Below, piece after piece: positions 8,368 to 16,902 of a stretch of DNA of 64,000 bases. The position numbers were made by a program, and so were the translations under genes. The stretch covers positions 2,111,001 to 2,175,000 of the forward strand of contig NZ_CP091799.1 in assembly GCF_022024235.1 (NCBI RefSeq), written 5' to 3'. The notes beneath the pieces were generated by a model. The model ran no database searches and was not told the DNA's origin. It saw only the letters and a program-made list of their open reading frames with translations. Positions within the stretch are counted from its first letter, which is position 1. Each line of letters opens with the position of its first letter. The stretch comes from Segatella baroniae B14 (GTDB lineage: Bacteria > Bacteroidota > Bacteroidia > Bacteroidales > Bacteroidaceae).

Positions 8368-10245
8368 TTAGTTTTTATTTTTATCAGATTCTATTAATTT
8401 TAGAAGGTGCTCTACGGCAAATTCTTCTGGAATATTTTTTTCGATACACTCTTGTTTACGATAGAGCGAGACTCGATTTACTCCTGCACCTACATAACCA
8501 TAGTCAGCATCTGCCATTTCACCAGGACCATTTACGATACATCCCATAATTCCTATTTTAAGGCCCTTCATTTCTTTTGTAGCCTCACGTATTTTGGCGA
8601 TAGTTTCGCGTAAATCATAAAGTGTACGACCACATCCAGGACAACTGATATATTCAGTTTTGGTTGTTCTTAATCTGCCAGCTTGTAGTATATTAAAGGC
8701 GGTGTCATCAACATCCTGTTGAGCTAAGTTACCATTGTTCATGAGCCAGATTCCGTCTACTAGTCCATCCATCATTAGTGCACCCATATCAGCGGCAGCT
8801 TCAAGTTGGAAATCGCTCTTTTGGGCCTGTGTATGTTCGTACATCTGAGCGAAAATGACAGGATTATGTAATCCATGGTTCATCATCTCATGGACGAGTG
8901 CACGCTGACAAGCCAGTCGATTCTGTTGGTTGCTGACGCAAATAACTACAATCTCAGGATGTGCTTTCAAACAAGCAAGATATTCAGCTGCAGGTGTGCC
9001 AAATTCAAGTACGAGGAATTTTAGTTCAGCCTGAATCATGCCTATGAAAGGCATAGCCGATACAGGGAAGATAGGATAGAGTTTAGCTCCTGTCGTCTCT
9101 GGTTTAACGTTAAGATCTTGGTAGGCATTATAATCTACAATATAGCATTGTCCCATTTTGATCTGCTTAGGCAGTTTACTGCCAATATATATATAATCAG
9201 GTGTCAGCTCTGCATTGCTTACAGCATTTGCACCTTTTATAGCATTGCACGAACTAATAACAACAGGTACATGATTTCCACCAATATTGATGACAGGCTG
9301 TGTATTTCTTCTTGTAGGACTAATCCAATTGAAGTCTTTATTAGCTTCTCCAGGAACAATAATATGTCCTGATTTCTTGCCGATATAGTCAACTAGATGT
9401 TTGGCTACAGGTATTTCAGCAGCAGGTTCCTCACTGAGGCTTACGCGAATGGTATCACCGATACCATCAGCCAAAAGTGCACCTATGCCAACAGCACTCT
9501 TAATGCGACCATCTTCTCCCTCACCAGCTTCTGTTACACCTAGATGCAGTGGATAGTTCATCCCTTCTTTCTCCATGGTGTCTACAAGTAAACGAACAGA
9601 CTGCACCATAACAACTGTGTTAGACGACTTTATAGATATAACAACATTGCTGAAATTTTCTTTTTTGCAGATACGAAGGAATTCCATACAACTTTCAACA
9701 ATACCAGCAGGGGTATCACCATATCGATTTCGTATACGGTCACTCAGCGACCCATGATTTACACCTATTCTGATAGCTGTATGATGTTCTTTACAGATAT
9801 TAAGAAAAGGCACAAAGCGTTCCTCTATTTTTTTCAGCTCCTGTTCGTATTCTTCATCTGTATATTCTACCTGAATGAATTTACGTGCAGGATCAACATA
9901 GTTACCAGGATTTATTCGAACACCTTCAGCATAAAGAGCAGCAACATCAGCCACATGTGGATTAAAATGTACATCCGCTACAAGTGGTGTCTGATGGCCA
10001 TCATTGCGTAGTCCTGCATTAATATTTTTGAGATTTTCAGCTTCTCGTGAGCCCTGTGTTGTCAGTCGTACCAACTCACCACCAGCCTTGATAATATCCT
10101 CAGCCTGTTTTACACAAGCTTCTGTATCATTGGTATTTGTGGTAGTCATAGACTGTATTCTTACTGGATTATTTCCACCAATATCGACAGCTCCAACATG
10201 TACATTAGAAGTTTGTCTACGCTGATATTGAAATAAATCTATCAT
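8368..10245 (-). CDS. ispG: (E)-4-hydroxy-3-methylbut-2-enyl-diphosphate synthase, long form
   Basis: The penultimate enzyme of the MEP isoprenoid pathway, an iron-sulfur protein that opens the MEcPP ring. The iron-sulfur ligands are visible: Cys535 and Cys538 in SCPGCGRT, then Cys569 and Glu576 in GCIVNGPGE. At 625 residues it is far longer than the roughly 370-residue E. coli enzyme. The extra central block (about 285-510) marks the long form known from plants, chlamydiae and Bacteroidetes. The N-terminal TIM-barrel half begins RRQTSNVHVGAVDIGG. It lies 20 nt downstream of purE. Confidence 0.95.
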   Translation of the reverse strand: MIDLFQYQRRQTSNVHVGAVDIGGNNPVRIQSMTTTNTNDTEACVKQAEDIIKAGGELVRLTTQGSREAENLKNINAGLRNDGHQTPLVADVHFNPHVADVAALYAEGVRINPGNYVDPARKFIQVEYTDEEYEQELKKIEERFVPFLNICKEHHTAIRIGVNHGSLSDRIRNRYGDTPAGIVESCMEFLRICKKENFSNVVISIKSSNTVVMVQSVRLLVDTMEKEGMNYPLHLGVTEAGEGEDGRIKSAVGIGALLADGIGDTIRVSLSEEPAAEIPVAKHLVDYIGKKSGHIIVPGEANKDFNWISPTRRNTQPVINIGGNHVPVVISSCNAIKGANAVSNAELTPDYIYIGSKLPKQIKMGQCYIVDYNAYQDLNVKPETTGAKLYPIFPVSAMPFIGMIQAELKFLVLEFGTPAAEYLACLKAHPEIVVICVSNQQNRLACQRALVHEMMNHGLHNPVIFAQMYEHTQAQKSDFQLEAAADMGALMMDGLVDGIWLMNNGNLAQQDVDDTAFNILQAGRLRTTKTEYISCPGCGRTLYDLRETIAKIREATKEMKGLKIGIMGCIVNGPGEMADADYGYVGAGVNRVSLYRKQECIEKNIPEEFAVEHLLKLIESDKNKN

Positions 10246-10265
10246 GCAATTTAGATTTATTAATA

Positions 10266-10775
10266 TTAATTACATTTGAACTTATAGTCTTTGATTTCGG
10301 CTAAATCCTTGTTTGCTTTTTCTATTTTAGCTCCAAGACCAGCTTTCCAAGCATCTACCTTTTTAGCCATATCTTCATCACCTAGTGCTATCATCTCAGC
10401 AGCAAGAACAGCTGCATTCTGAGCTGCATTTACACCAACAGTAGCTACAGGAATGCCAGGAGGCATCTGGATAATGCTCAACATGGCATCGAGTCCATCG
10501 AGCATACCTTTTATAGGTACACCAATGACAGGGAGTGGAGTAGAAGCTGCAATAACTCCAGGTAGAGCAGCAGCCATACCTGCAGCAGCAATAATAACCT
10601 TGATGCCACGATCTTTGGCACCTTTTGCAAATGCTTCTACAGCATCAGGAGTGCGATGAGCAGACAAAGCGTTAACCTCGAAAGGTATTTCTTGGTCTTC
10701 TAACCACTTACATGCTTTTTCCATAACAGGCAGGTCACTTGTGCTGCCCATGATAATACTAATCAATGGTTTCAT
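10266..10775 (-). CDS. purE: 5-(carboxyamino)imidazole ribonucleotide mutase
   Basis: A class I PurE of 169 residues that interconverts N5-CAIR and CAIR in purine synthesis. The signature segments IIMGSTSDLPVMEKA and ALSAHRTPD (with the catalytic His) and the Gly/Ala-rich AAAGMAAALPGVIAA and GVPIKGMLDGLDAMLSI are all present. No purK lies next to it; the neighbours are a PAP2-like gene and ispG, so the cluster is operonic by spacing rather than by pathway. Confidence 0.96.
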   Translation of the reverse strand: MKPLISIIMGSTSDLPVMEKACKWLEDQEIPFEVNALSAHRTPDAVEAFAKGAKDRGIKVIIAAAGMAAALPGVIAASTPLPVIGVPIKGMLDGLDAMLSIIQMPPGIPVATVGVNAAQNAAVLAAEMIALGDEDMAKKVDAWKAGLGAKIEKANKDLAEIKDYKFKCN

Positions 10776-10787
10776 ATATCGTAATTT

Positions 10788-11396
10788 TTAAATAATGATT
10801 AACGAGCAAATAAATCCAATTAGAAATCCAGTAACAACTTGTTGTAATGAGTGTTGACGGAGTATCATTCTACTGGTTCCTACCATTCCGGCAATAATCA
10901 TGATTAAACAGAACCACCAGATAGGATTAAAAGAAAAAATAAGAGAATAAGCCAGTAAAGCTCCTGCTACACCTCCGATGGCGGCTGTATGAGTAGATAT
11001 TTTCCACCATACATTAATGAGAGCACATATCATTTGAATAACAAGAGCAGCTACTAAGATAATATTCATGAAGTGAGGTATATGAGCTCGAGACATGAGC
11101 CAAAAACAAAGAAAATAACACAGTATGGAAATCACATAAGGAACCATACGTTTTTCTTTTTGTCCTAGTTCAAATAAAGTCCATCCCTGATATTTACGAT
11201 ATGCATGTATCAGAAGTGAAGGCAGTAATATAGTAAAAAGATAGACAATTACTAGTACGAGTGCCTTGTAGCTCAAAGGCAAAAAACTCATATAGCTGAA
11301 AATAAACAGCATGAAAAATCCCACGATAGGGAGATAGAAAGGGGTGAAGATCATACTTAACACCCGAGCGGTCATTATTATATTTTTTTCGTTCAT
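10788..11396 (-). CDS. PAP2-superfamily integral membrane protein
   Basis: A 202-residue protein with about six hydrophobic helices. Near the C-terminus STHTAAIGG and SRMILRQHSLQQVVTG recall motifs 2 and 3 of the PAP2 phosphatases, and QKEKRMVP a weak motif 1. A lipid-phosphate or undecaprenyl-diphosphate phosphatase role is therefore possible. The match is degenerate (THT in place of SGH, Q in place of the usual D after the histidine), so catalytic activity is uncertain. It sits 3 nt after rpoN and 12 nt before purE. Confidence 0.7.
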   Translation of the reverse strand: MNEKNIIMTARVLSMIFTPFYLPIVGFFMLFIFSYMSFLPLSYKALVLVIVYLFTILLPSLLIHAYRKYQGWTLFELGQKEKRMVPYVISILCYFLCFWLMSRAHIPHFMNIILVAALVIQMICALINVWWKISTHTAAIGGVAGALLAYSLIFSFNPIWWFCLIMIIAGMVGTSRMILRQHSLQQVVTGFLIGFICSLIII

Positions 11397-11399
11397 TGC

Positions 11400-12908
11400 T
11401 TAACTGCGACGTAGTCTTGCCACAGGTATATTTAGTTGTTCTCTATATTTTGCTATAGTCCTTCTAGCGATAGGATATCCTATTTTTTTCATTTCTGCAG
11501 CTAATGTTTCATCACTCAATGGCTTCTTCTTGTCCTCTTTTTCTATTATTTCTTTCAGTGCCAGTTTAATTTTTCTTGTTGAGAGTTCTTCCCCATTGTC
11601 TGTGGTGTAACCGTCACTGAAGAAAAAGCGAAGTGGGAATGTTCCCCATTTGGTTTGTACATATTTTACATTGCTAACGCGAGAAATAGTTGAGATATCC
11701 AAGCCGGTCTTTTCTGCGATGTCTTTCAGAATCATCGGTTTTAGATCAGCCTCGTCTCCATCCAAGAAAAATTTTCGCTGTAAGTCAATAATTGTTTTCA
11801 TGGTTACGTAGAGAGTATGCTGTCGTTGTTTGATAGCCTCGATATAACCTTGTGCTTTTTCTACTTTTTCTTTAGCATAGAGCAGAGCTTCTTTGGTCTG
11901 TCGATTCATGCCTTCTTTATTGTTGCGATAGGTCTCCACCATTTCTGTAAACGATGGTGATACTGTCAGTTCTGGTATTCGACCATGATTAATGGTAAAA
12001 CTGATGCTACCATCATCAGTAATATCGACAATAAAGTCTGGTGTAATCTGATTGATATTTCTGCCTTGTGTTTCACCTAAGGATGCACCAGGTTTAGGGT
12101 TCAGTCTTTTTATTTCTTCCTGCAGAGTTTGTATCTGAATATCGTTCAGCCCCATTCCTGTCTGTATCTTTTCCCAGTGTTTTTTTGTGAATTCTTCGAA
12201 ATAATCTTTGATAACGGTCTGCATTGCTTCTTTTAGTCTGCCTCTAGGCATTCGGTCTATTTGTAGCAGCAAACATTCTTGCAAGCTTCGAGCTCCTATT
12301 CCTGCAGGGTCGAAGTTTTGTAGCAGATGTAGAATATGTTCTATATCGTTAACATCAGCATCAATATTGTGGTAGATTGCGAGTTCATCGCTAATCGATT
12401 CTAAGTCTTTTCGTAAAATGCCATCGTCATCCAGTGAACCGATAAGATACTCCATAATATCATGTTGCAGATCGGTAAGCTCCAACATATCCATCTGTTC
12501 GTTAAGTTTGTCATAGAATGAAGTAGTATCTCCATATACCATCTCTTCATAATCAGCATTTTGGATATTACTTCTCGAAGTATTATATTCAGGCATCTGG
12601 TCGTCTTGTCCTAAGCTTTCTAGGGCAGAGTCTAAAGCGTCTTCTCGTTCTTCTTTTTCGGTTTTTTTTTCATAAGAGTCTTCTTCCTCATTTTCATAAT
12701 CATCACCGTTGCTGTCCATAGTGTTGTCGGCAAACTCTTCGTCAGACGATCTTTCCAGTGCCGGATTATCGTCCAGTTCAGCATTGATATTTTCTTCCAG
12801 TTCAGTCAACGGCATTTCCAGCAGCTTAACCTGAAGCATTTGCTGTTGGCTAAGTCGTTGTAATTGTTGTTGTTTCTGTATCTGTGTTTGAATGAGTTTT
12901 TGAGCCAT
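11400..12908 (-). CDS. rpoN: RNA polymerase sigma-54 factor
   Basis: A 502-residue sigma factor that needs AAA+ activators and reads -24/-12 promoters. The Gln/Leu-rich activator-responsive region occupies residues 1-50 (QIQKQQQLQRLSQQQMLQVKLLEMPL). An acidic spacer (about 55-100) follows, then the core-binding domain, and the C-terminal RpoN box reads ARRTIAKYRE (481-490). The length is normal. It is second in the six-gene operon, 12 nt after a gene of unknown function. No obvious sigma-54 promoter was noticed in the intergenic regions of the window. Confidence 0.96.
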   Translation of the reverse strand: MAQKLIQTQIQKQQQLQRLSQQQMLQVKLLEMPLTELEENINAELDDNPALERSSDEEFADNTMDSNGDDYENEEEDSYEKKTEKEEREDALDSALESLGQDDQMPEYNTSRSNIQNADYEEMVYGDTTSFYDKLNEQMDMLELTDLQHDIMEYLIGSLDDDGILRKDLESISDELAIYHNIDADVNDIEHILHLLQNFDPAGIGARSLQECLLLQIDRMPRGRLKEAMQTVIKDYFEEFTKKHWEKIQTGMGLNDIQIQTLQEEIKRLNPKPGASLGETQGRNINQITPDFIVDITDDGSISFTINHGRIPELTVSPSFTEMVETYRNNKEGMNRQTKEALLYAKEKVEKAQGYIEAIKQRQHTLYVTMKTIIDLQRKFFLDGDEADLKPMILKDIAEKTGLDISTISRVSNVKYVQTKWGTFPLRFFFSDGYTTDNGEELSTRKIKLALKEIIEKEDKKKPLSDETLAAEMKKIGYPIARRTIAKYREQLNIPVARLRRS

Positions 12909-12920
12909 ACCATATTCTTT

Positions 12921-13571
12921 TTATAAAAAGTACTCTTTTAGCTGTGATGCCAGTGTATAAAGATTTTGTGGATCTTCATTTCCGAAACGTTTCCATATTT
13001 CCTCACATGGTTTAAGCAGTGGAGTGATAGCCATAAAAGAGTCACGTGTAAGATAAGGATCACAAATTTGGTAGATGTCCATTATATTTGTAATCTTTTC
13101 AGGATTGAGGTGAATGAGTTTGGCCAAATCTTCTATTTCAGGAGTTTCTGGCACCATGGTGACAGGAGTGAGCTGAAAATAGAGATTTAGAATCATGATG
13201 AGCTTTATAGGTGATAATTCTTTGTCTGCTTCAAGAGGACGAAAATCTTTTTCCCAAGTTTCATGAATATCTACATCCTGAAAAAAAGTATCAGCGTGTT
13301 GAAATCCAAATTGTTCCTGAATAAGTTTAGCTTTCTGTTCTAATTTCTTAGGGTGTTTACTATATTTATCCCATAATAATTTTAATGAAGGCTGTTCAGA
13401 TTTCTGCAAAAAAAACATCTGGTCATAGAGAAACTTTGGCTCAATGTGTAACATTAATGCCAAGTCTACCATGGCACGGGAGTACAGCGGTTTGATGCCG
13501 ATAGGCTTTTTCATGTAGAGTTGCATCAGAAGCAACCAATATTCGTCTGACCATTGTGGATGATTAGCCAT
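12921..13571 (-). CDS. conserved protein of unknown function upstream of rpoN
   Basis: I do not recognise this family. With the start at 13571 the product is 216 residues, beginning MANHPQWSDEYW. It is soluble, aromatic-rich and predicted helical, with no signal peptide or membrane helix. The frame is open a further 28 codons upstream, but a perfect promoter (TATATTTG at 13600-13607 with TTG 20 nt further up, minus strand) lies inside that extension, so the shorter start is preferred. It is co-directional with rpoN at 12 nt spacing and probably shares its mRNA. Confidence 0.75.
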   Translation of the reverse strand: MANHPQWSDEYWLLLMQLYMKKPIGIKPLYSRAMVDLALMLHIEPKFLYDQMFFLQKSEQPSLKLLWDKYSKHPKKLEQKAKLIQEQFGFQHADTFFQDVDIHETWEKDFRPLEADKELSPIKLIMILNLYFQLTPVTMVPETPEIEDLAKLIHLNPEKITNIMDIYQICDPYLTRDSFMAITPLLKPCEEIWKRFGNEDPQNLYTLASQLKEYFL

Positions 13572-13599
13572 ATACTTATCACAATAATTTAAGATAATG

Positions 13600-13630
13600 C
13601 AAATATAGTAAAAATGATTTGGTACACCAA
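13600..13630 (-). promoter_or_regulatory. promoter of the rpoN-purE-ispG operon
   Basis: On the minus strand TTG (13628-13630) is followed after exactly 20 nt by TATATTTG (13600-13607), a full match to the phylum consensus. It serves the run from the unknown gene down to the aldo/keto reductase and decides the start at 13571. Confidence 0.72.
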
Positions 13631-13646
13631 ATATCTCAACAATAAA

Positions 13647-13681
13647 AAAACGCATGGTTCTAAAAGAACTATGCGTTTATT
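13647..13681 (-). terminator. terminator of the microprotein transcript
   Basis: The hairpin AAACGCAT-GTTC / GAAC-ATGCGTTT has a short loop and an A-rich left flank that gives a U run on the minus strand. It lies about 50 nt beyond the stop of the 24-codon gene and just upstream of the next promoter. Confidence 0.7.
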
Positions 13682-13725
13682 ATTTTTCTTCTCAAATTTC
13701 TCATAACCGATGTGATGCCTTCGAT

Positions 13726-13800
13726 TTATTCAAACCTTTTCACCACATAGCCTGATGCAGTAAAAGCTGCAATCCAGGCAATCATCATTGTTATTCCCAT
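13726..13800 (-). CDS. 24-residue membrane microprotein
   Basis: A short open frame that reads MGITMMIAW...SGYVVKRFE, with a hydrophobic, Ala/Ile-rich central stretch and a basic-acidic C-terminal tail (KRFE), as expected for a single-pass inner-membrane peptide. It stands alone in a 450-nt gap, with a TAACTTTG promoter box about 155 nt upstream and a hairpin terminator about 45 nt downstream. That makes a complete transcription unit of about 300 nt. AGG motifs precede the start. I do not recognise it. Expression and function are inference; the unit could also be a regulatory RNA that happens to contain a frame. Confidence 0.45.
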   Translation of the reverse strand: MGITMMIAWIAAFTASGYVVKRFE

Positions 13801-13805
13801 CTTTC

Positions 13806-13928
13806 TACCTTTCTCTAATCAATCCTATTGAGAGTAATTATCCTATTAATCTTTTACCTATCGTTACCTAAACAATCTATTTTTTACCTTTTGCTAAACC
13901 TGTCTTTGTATCCTAACAATCTTTACCT
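13806..13928 (-). repeat. degenerate AGGTA/AGGAT repeats in a long leader
   Basis: On the plus strand five TACCT motifs (13806, 13855, 13865, 13885, 13924) and three ATCCT motifs (13822, 13840, 13910) recur every 10-25 nt. On the transcribed minus strand they read AGGTA or AGGAT. They fill the space between the promoter at 13957-13964 and the 24-codon frame. Apart from this repeat the stretch 13801-14107 holds no gene I can support. Confidence 0.5.
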
Positions 13929-13956
13929 AAAATTTTCATTTATCTTTTTGATACTG

Positions 13957-13964
13957 CAAAGTTA
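13957..13964 (-). promoter_or_regulatory. promoter -7 element of the microprotein unit
   Basis: TAACTTTG on the minus strand, followed by CA as in many strong boxes of this window. No TTG lies at the ideal -33 distance, so support is partial. Confidence 0.5.
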
Positions 13965-14107
13965 TATTCTTTTCTTTCATTTGCCATAAAAGATTTGTAA
14001 TTTTGTTGATTTATATTTCTTTTCTTGATATAAATCAAAAAGTTTGTGTTCGCGCACAACATGTTATACAACACGAAAAAGGCATTAATATATTCTTCTA
14101 TTATTTT

Positions 14108-15130
14108 TTATCGTTTAGAAAAACCGATAGCAATTGTCTTCATGGCGATATAGTCATATGACAGGTATACATATCCCTGTACACCTTGTTTAGGTCCATA
14201 TGAGTTTTTTGCGATGAAATATTTTTCTCCTTTTTTATTAATGGCTATGCCGATAAGTTCCATGGCATGGTCATCAGTTGTCCGTAATCGTTCAAAGGCT
14301 TGCTGTCTTTTCTTTTGTGTAATATTCTTTTCCTCAAGAGTAGCAATACCCGCTTGTAATCGGCAGGAAGATTCGCTGGTATCGCCTTCCCAAAATACAG
14401 GATGTCCTTGACATATTTTGTTTTCTATTGTTTTCATCATTTTGTCAAGAGGTACATTGTAATAAGTATCATGGGTAAAATTATCAGGCATCTCCAGTTC
14501 TATATTTTGATAGAAAGGATGGTGGGTAAAACTAGTCATAAACAGATATTCGCCAGGAGCACATACACTATGTGCAAATTCCTTAGGAGTATATTGAGCT
14601 CCAAGCATAAAGACAAATTGGGCTGGCATATAACCGATTTCATTATCCAGCATTTGGTTAATTTTGTCTTGGAATTGTGCAATTCCTATGCCTTGTCGTG
14701 CTGAAATCATAGCAAGTTTTTCTACTTTTCTTTTTAGGATATTATAATTGATTATATCAGGATCCTGATAAGAATCATAGGTTTCCGCTCCATACTTTTG
14801 CAGGGTATATATAAGCATAGGTCCCATACCTCTCATGTTTACGGGCTTTTCTCCAGCAGAGAGATAGCAGTTTGTGGCTTGATCATTAATAAGCATCCTT
14901 ACGATATAGGCTGGTGAAAGGTTTACTGAGTCACCTCTCATGAGATGTTCTGTTTCGATGGTGGCCAGCATGGCATAAATCCAGCAAGTTTCACTGTTTC
15001 CCTGATTTTTTACAGGTGTAGTTTTCAAGCGCACTATCGTTTTCAATGCATCATGTGAAGTAGTAGACTTCTGCTCACAGCTTGAAAGCAGGAGTATAGA
15101 TAACAATAATAGAATAACAGTTTGTTTCAT
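14108..15130 (-). CDS. C1 (papain-like) cysteine peptidase lipoprotein
   Basis: A 340-residue exported lipoprotein with a signal peptide ending LLSSC (Cys18). The fold resembles bleomycin hydrolase / aminopeptidase C (C1B). The oxyanion Gln43 and nucleophile Cys49 are in KNQGNSETCWIYA, the catalytic His288 in DDHAMELIGIA and Asn309 in AKNSYG, so the active site is complete. It probably trims peptides in the periplasm or at the surface. Its promoter box TACTTTTG (15139-15146) ends only 8 nt before the ATG, so the mRNA may be leaderless. Confidence 0.85.
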   Translation of the reverse strand: MKQTVILLLLSILLLSSCEQKSTTSHDALKTIVRLKTTPVKNQGNSETCWIYAMLATIETEHLMRGDSVNLSPAYIVRMLINDQATNCYLSAGEKPVNMRGMGPMLIYTLQKYGAETYDSYQDPDIINYNILKRKVEKLAMISARQGIGIAQFQDKINQMLDNEIGYMPAQFVFMLGAQYTPKEFAHSVCAPGEYLFMTSFTHHPFYQNIELEMPDNFTHDTYYNVPLDKMMKTIENKICQGHPVFWEGDTSESSCRLQAGIATLEEKNITQKKRQQAFERLRTTDDHAMELIGIAINKKGEKYFIAKNSYGPKQGVQGYVYLSYDYIAMKTIAIGFSKR

Positions 15131-15138
15131 ATTACTTG

Positions 15139-15196
15139 CAAAAGTACTAAAAATATAGATAGGGTCTTCATATCTAGAAAATTAATTGTAACTTTG
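15139..15196. promoter_or_regulatory. divergent promoters for the C1 peptidase and U32 genes
   Basis: Minus-strand box TACTTTTG at 15139-15146 and plus-strand box TAACTTTG at 15189-15196. Each lies 7-8 nt from its start codon (15130 on the minus strand, 15204 on the plus strand). Confidence 0.6.
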
Positions 15197-15203
15197 CAGC
15201 CAA

Positions 15204-16469
15204 ATGAAAGAGAAGATAGAAGAATTCGAAGTTATGGCGCCCGTTGGTTCTCGTGAATCATTGGCTGCAGCCATTCAGGCAGGTGCCGATTCCGTTTATT
15301 TTGGTATTGGTCAGTTGAACATGCGTTCTCATTCTGCCAATCATTTCAACATTGATGACTTGCGAGATATCGCAGCAACTTGTAATGAGCATGGTATTAA
15401 GACATATCTTACAGTAAATACTGTAATTTATGATAATGATATCGAGACAATGAAGGAGATTATTGATGCAGCTAAGGAAGCAGGCATCAGTGCTGTCATT
15501 GCCAGTGATGTAGCTGTAATGGCTTACTGCAATGAGGTAGGTGAAGAGGTACACCTCTCTACACAGCTTAATATTTCTAATCTCGAAGCATTAAAGTTCT
15601 ATAGTCGTTTTGCTGATGTATCGGTATTGGCTCGTGAGTTGAATATGGATCAGGTTAAGCATATACACGAACAAATCGTAGAGCAGAATATCTGTGGCCC
15701 GATGGGTCGTCAGATTCGTATAGAGATGTTTTGCCATGGAGCACTCTGTATGGCTGTCAGTGGTAAGTGCTATATGAGTTTACATAATATGAATCGTTCG
15801 GCTAACCGTGGTGAATGTGTACAGATTTGTCGTCGTTCATATACTGTAACCGATAACGAAACGGGTAATCAGCTTGAAATTGACAATAAATATATCATGA
15901 GTCCTAAGGACTTGAAGACCGTTCGCTTTATCGATCGAATGATGGATGCAGGTGTTCGTGTCTTCAAGATAGAGGGACGTGCTCGTGGACCAGAATATGT
16001 TTATACTGTTGTAAAATGCTATAAGGAGGCCATTCAATCTGTTCTCGATGGTACTTTTACAGAAGAGAAAAAGGATGCTTGGGATGAGCGTTTAGCCACA
16101 GTATTCAATCGTGGTTTTTGGGATGGCTATTACCAGGGTCAGACATTGGGTGAATGGAATAAGCACTATGGCTCTGTGGCTACAGAGAAGAAGGTTCTTG
16201 TAGGTAAGGTTATGAAGTATTTCAGCAAGTTAAATGTAGCTGAAGTTGCTGTTGAAGCCTCTAGTTTTAACCAAGGTGATAAACTGTTGGTAACTGGTCC
16301 TACAACAGGTGTTATGTATTTGAATGCCAGTGAGATACGTTATGACTTAAAGCCTGTTGATAGAGCTCTTCAGGGGCAGAGAGTATCAATCCCTGTAGAT
16401 GGAAAAGTTCGTCCTTCAGATAAGTTGTATAAACTGGTAACTGTTCAAGAAATTAAAGAGATTAAATAA
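15204..16469 (+). CDS. U32 family protein (YegQ/TrhP-like)
   Basis: A 421-residue member of peptidase family U32. The signature is intact: IEMFCHGALCMAVSGKCYMS, followed by NRGECVQICR, giving the four-cysteine set that binds iron-sulfur in characterised members. Several U32 proteins (TrhP, RlhA, UbiU) are now known to be tRNA, rRNA or ubiquinone hydroxylation factors rather than peptidases. Length and the downstream FKIEGRARGPEYV segment best fit YegQ/TrhP. It is followed 2 nt later by sufE, in keeping with an Fe-S link. The exact substrate is inference. Confidence 0.86.
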   Translation: MKEKIEEFEVMAPVGSRESLAAAIQAGADSVYFGIGQLNMRSHSANHFNIDDLRDIAATCNEHGIKTYLTVNTVIYDNDIETMKEIIDAAKEAGISAVIASDVAVMAYCNEVGEEVHLSTQLNISNLEALKFYSRFADVSVLARELNMDQVKHIHEQIVEQNICGPMGRQIRIEMFCHGALCMAVSGKCYMSLHNMNRSANRGECVQICRRSYTVTDNETGNQLEIDNKYIMSPKDLKTVRFIDRMMDAGVRVFKIEGRARGPEYVYTVVKCYKEAIQSVLDGTFTEEKKDAWDERLATVFNRGFWDGYYQGQTLGEWNKHYGSVATEKKVLVGKVMKYFSKLNVAEVAVEASSFNQGDKLLVTGPTTGVMYLNASEIRYDLKPVDRALQGQRVSIPVDGKVRPSDKLYKLVTVQEIKEIK

Positions 16470-16471
16470 CT

Positions 16472-16894
16472 ATGACAATCAACGAAGCACAGGATGAAGT
16501 CATCGAGGAGTTTGCAGACTTCACTGACTGGATGGACAAATATCAGATGCTTATCGATTTAGGTAATGATCTGGAAGTACTCGACGAAAAGTATAAGACA
16601 GAGAGTAATCTTATAGATGGCTGTCAGAGCCGTGTATGGGTACAGTGTGATTATGAAGAAGGCAAGCTTGTTTTTACAGCAGATAGTGATGCGTTAATTG
16701 TAAAAGGTATCATAGCTTTGCTTATTCAGGTATTGAGCGGTCATACTCCTAAGGAAATTTTAGATGCTGATCTTTATTTTATCGAGCAAATTGGCTTGCG
16801 TGAGCATCTGAGTCCTACTCGTTCTAATGGATTGTTAGCTATGGTAAAGCAGATAAAGGCTTATGCTCTAGCTTATCAAGCTAAAGAAGCATAA
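16472..16894 (+). CDS. sufE: SufE family sulfur-acceptor protein
   Basis: A 140-residue protein that takes persulfide sulfur from the cysteine desulfurase SufS and stimulates it during iron-sulfur cluster assembly. The conserved cysteine is in NLIDGCQSRVWV near residue 51, and the C-terminal LSPTRSNGLLAMV matches the family. No sufS or other suf genes are next to it here; instead it sits in a three-gene run with a U32 protein and an RNA methyltransferase. Confidence 0.92.
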   Translation: MTINEAQDEVIEEFADFTDWMDKYQMLIDLGNDLEVLDEKYKTESNLIDGCQSRVWVQCDYEEGKLVFTADSDALIVKGIIALLIQVLSGHTPKEILDADLYFIEQIGLREHLSPTRSNGLLAMVKQIKAYALAYQAKEA

Positions 16895-16902
16895 ATTGTA
16901 TT

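Noticed and set aside
11400..12908. Sigma-54 (-24/-12) promoters near rpoN or elsewhere in the window
   Set aside because: No TGGCAC-N5-TTGC-like pair was noticed upstream of a gene; the visible promoters fit the TTG / TAnnTTTG type.
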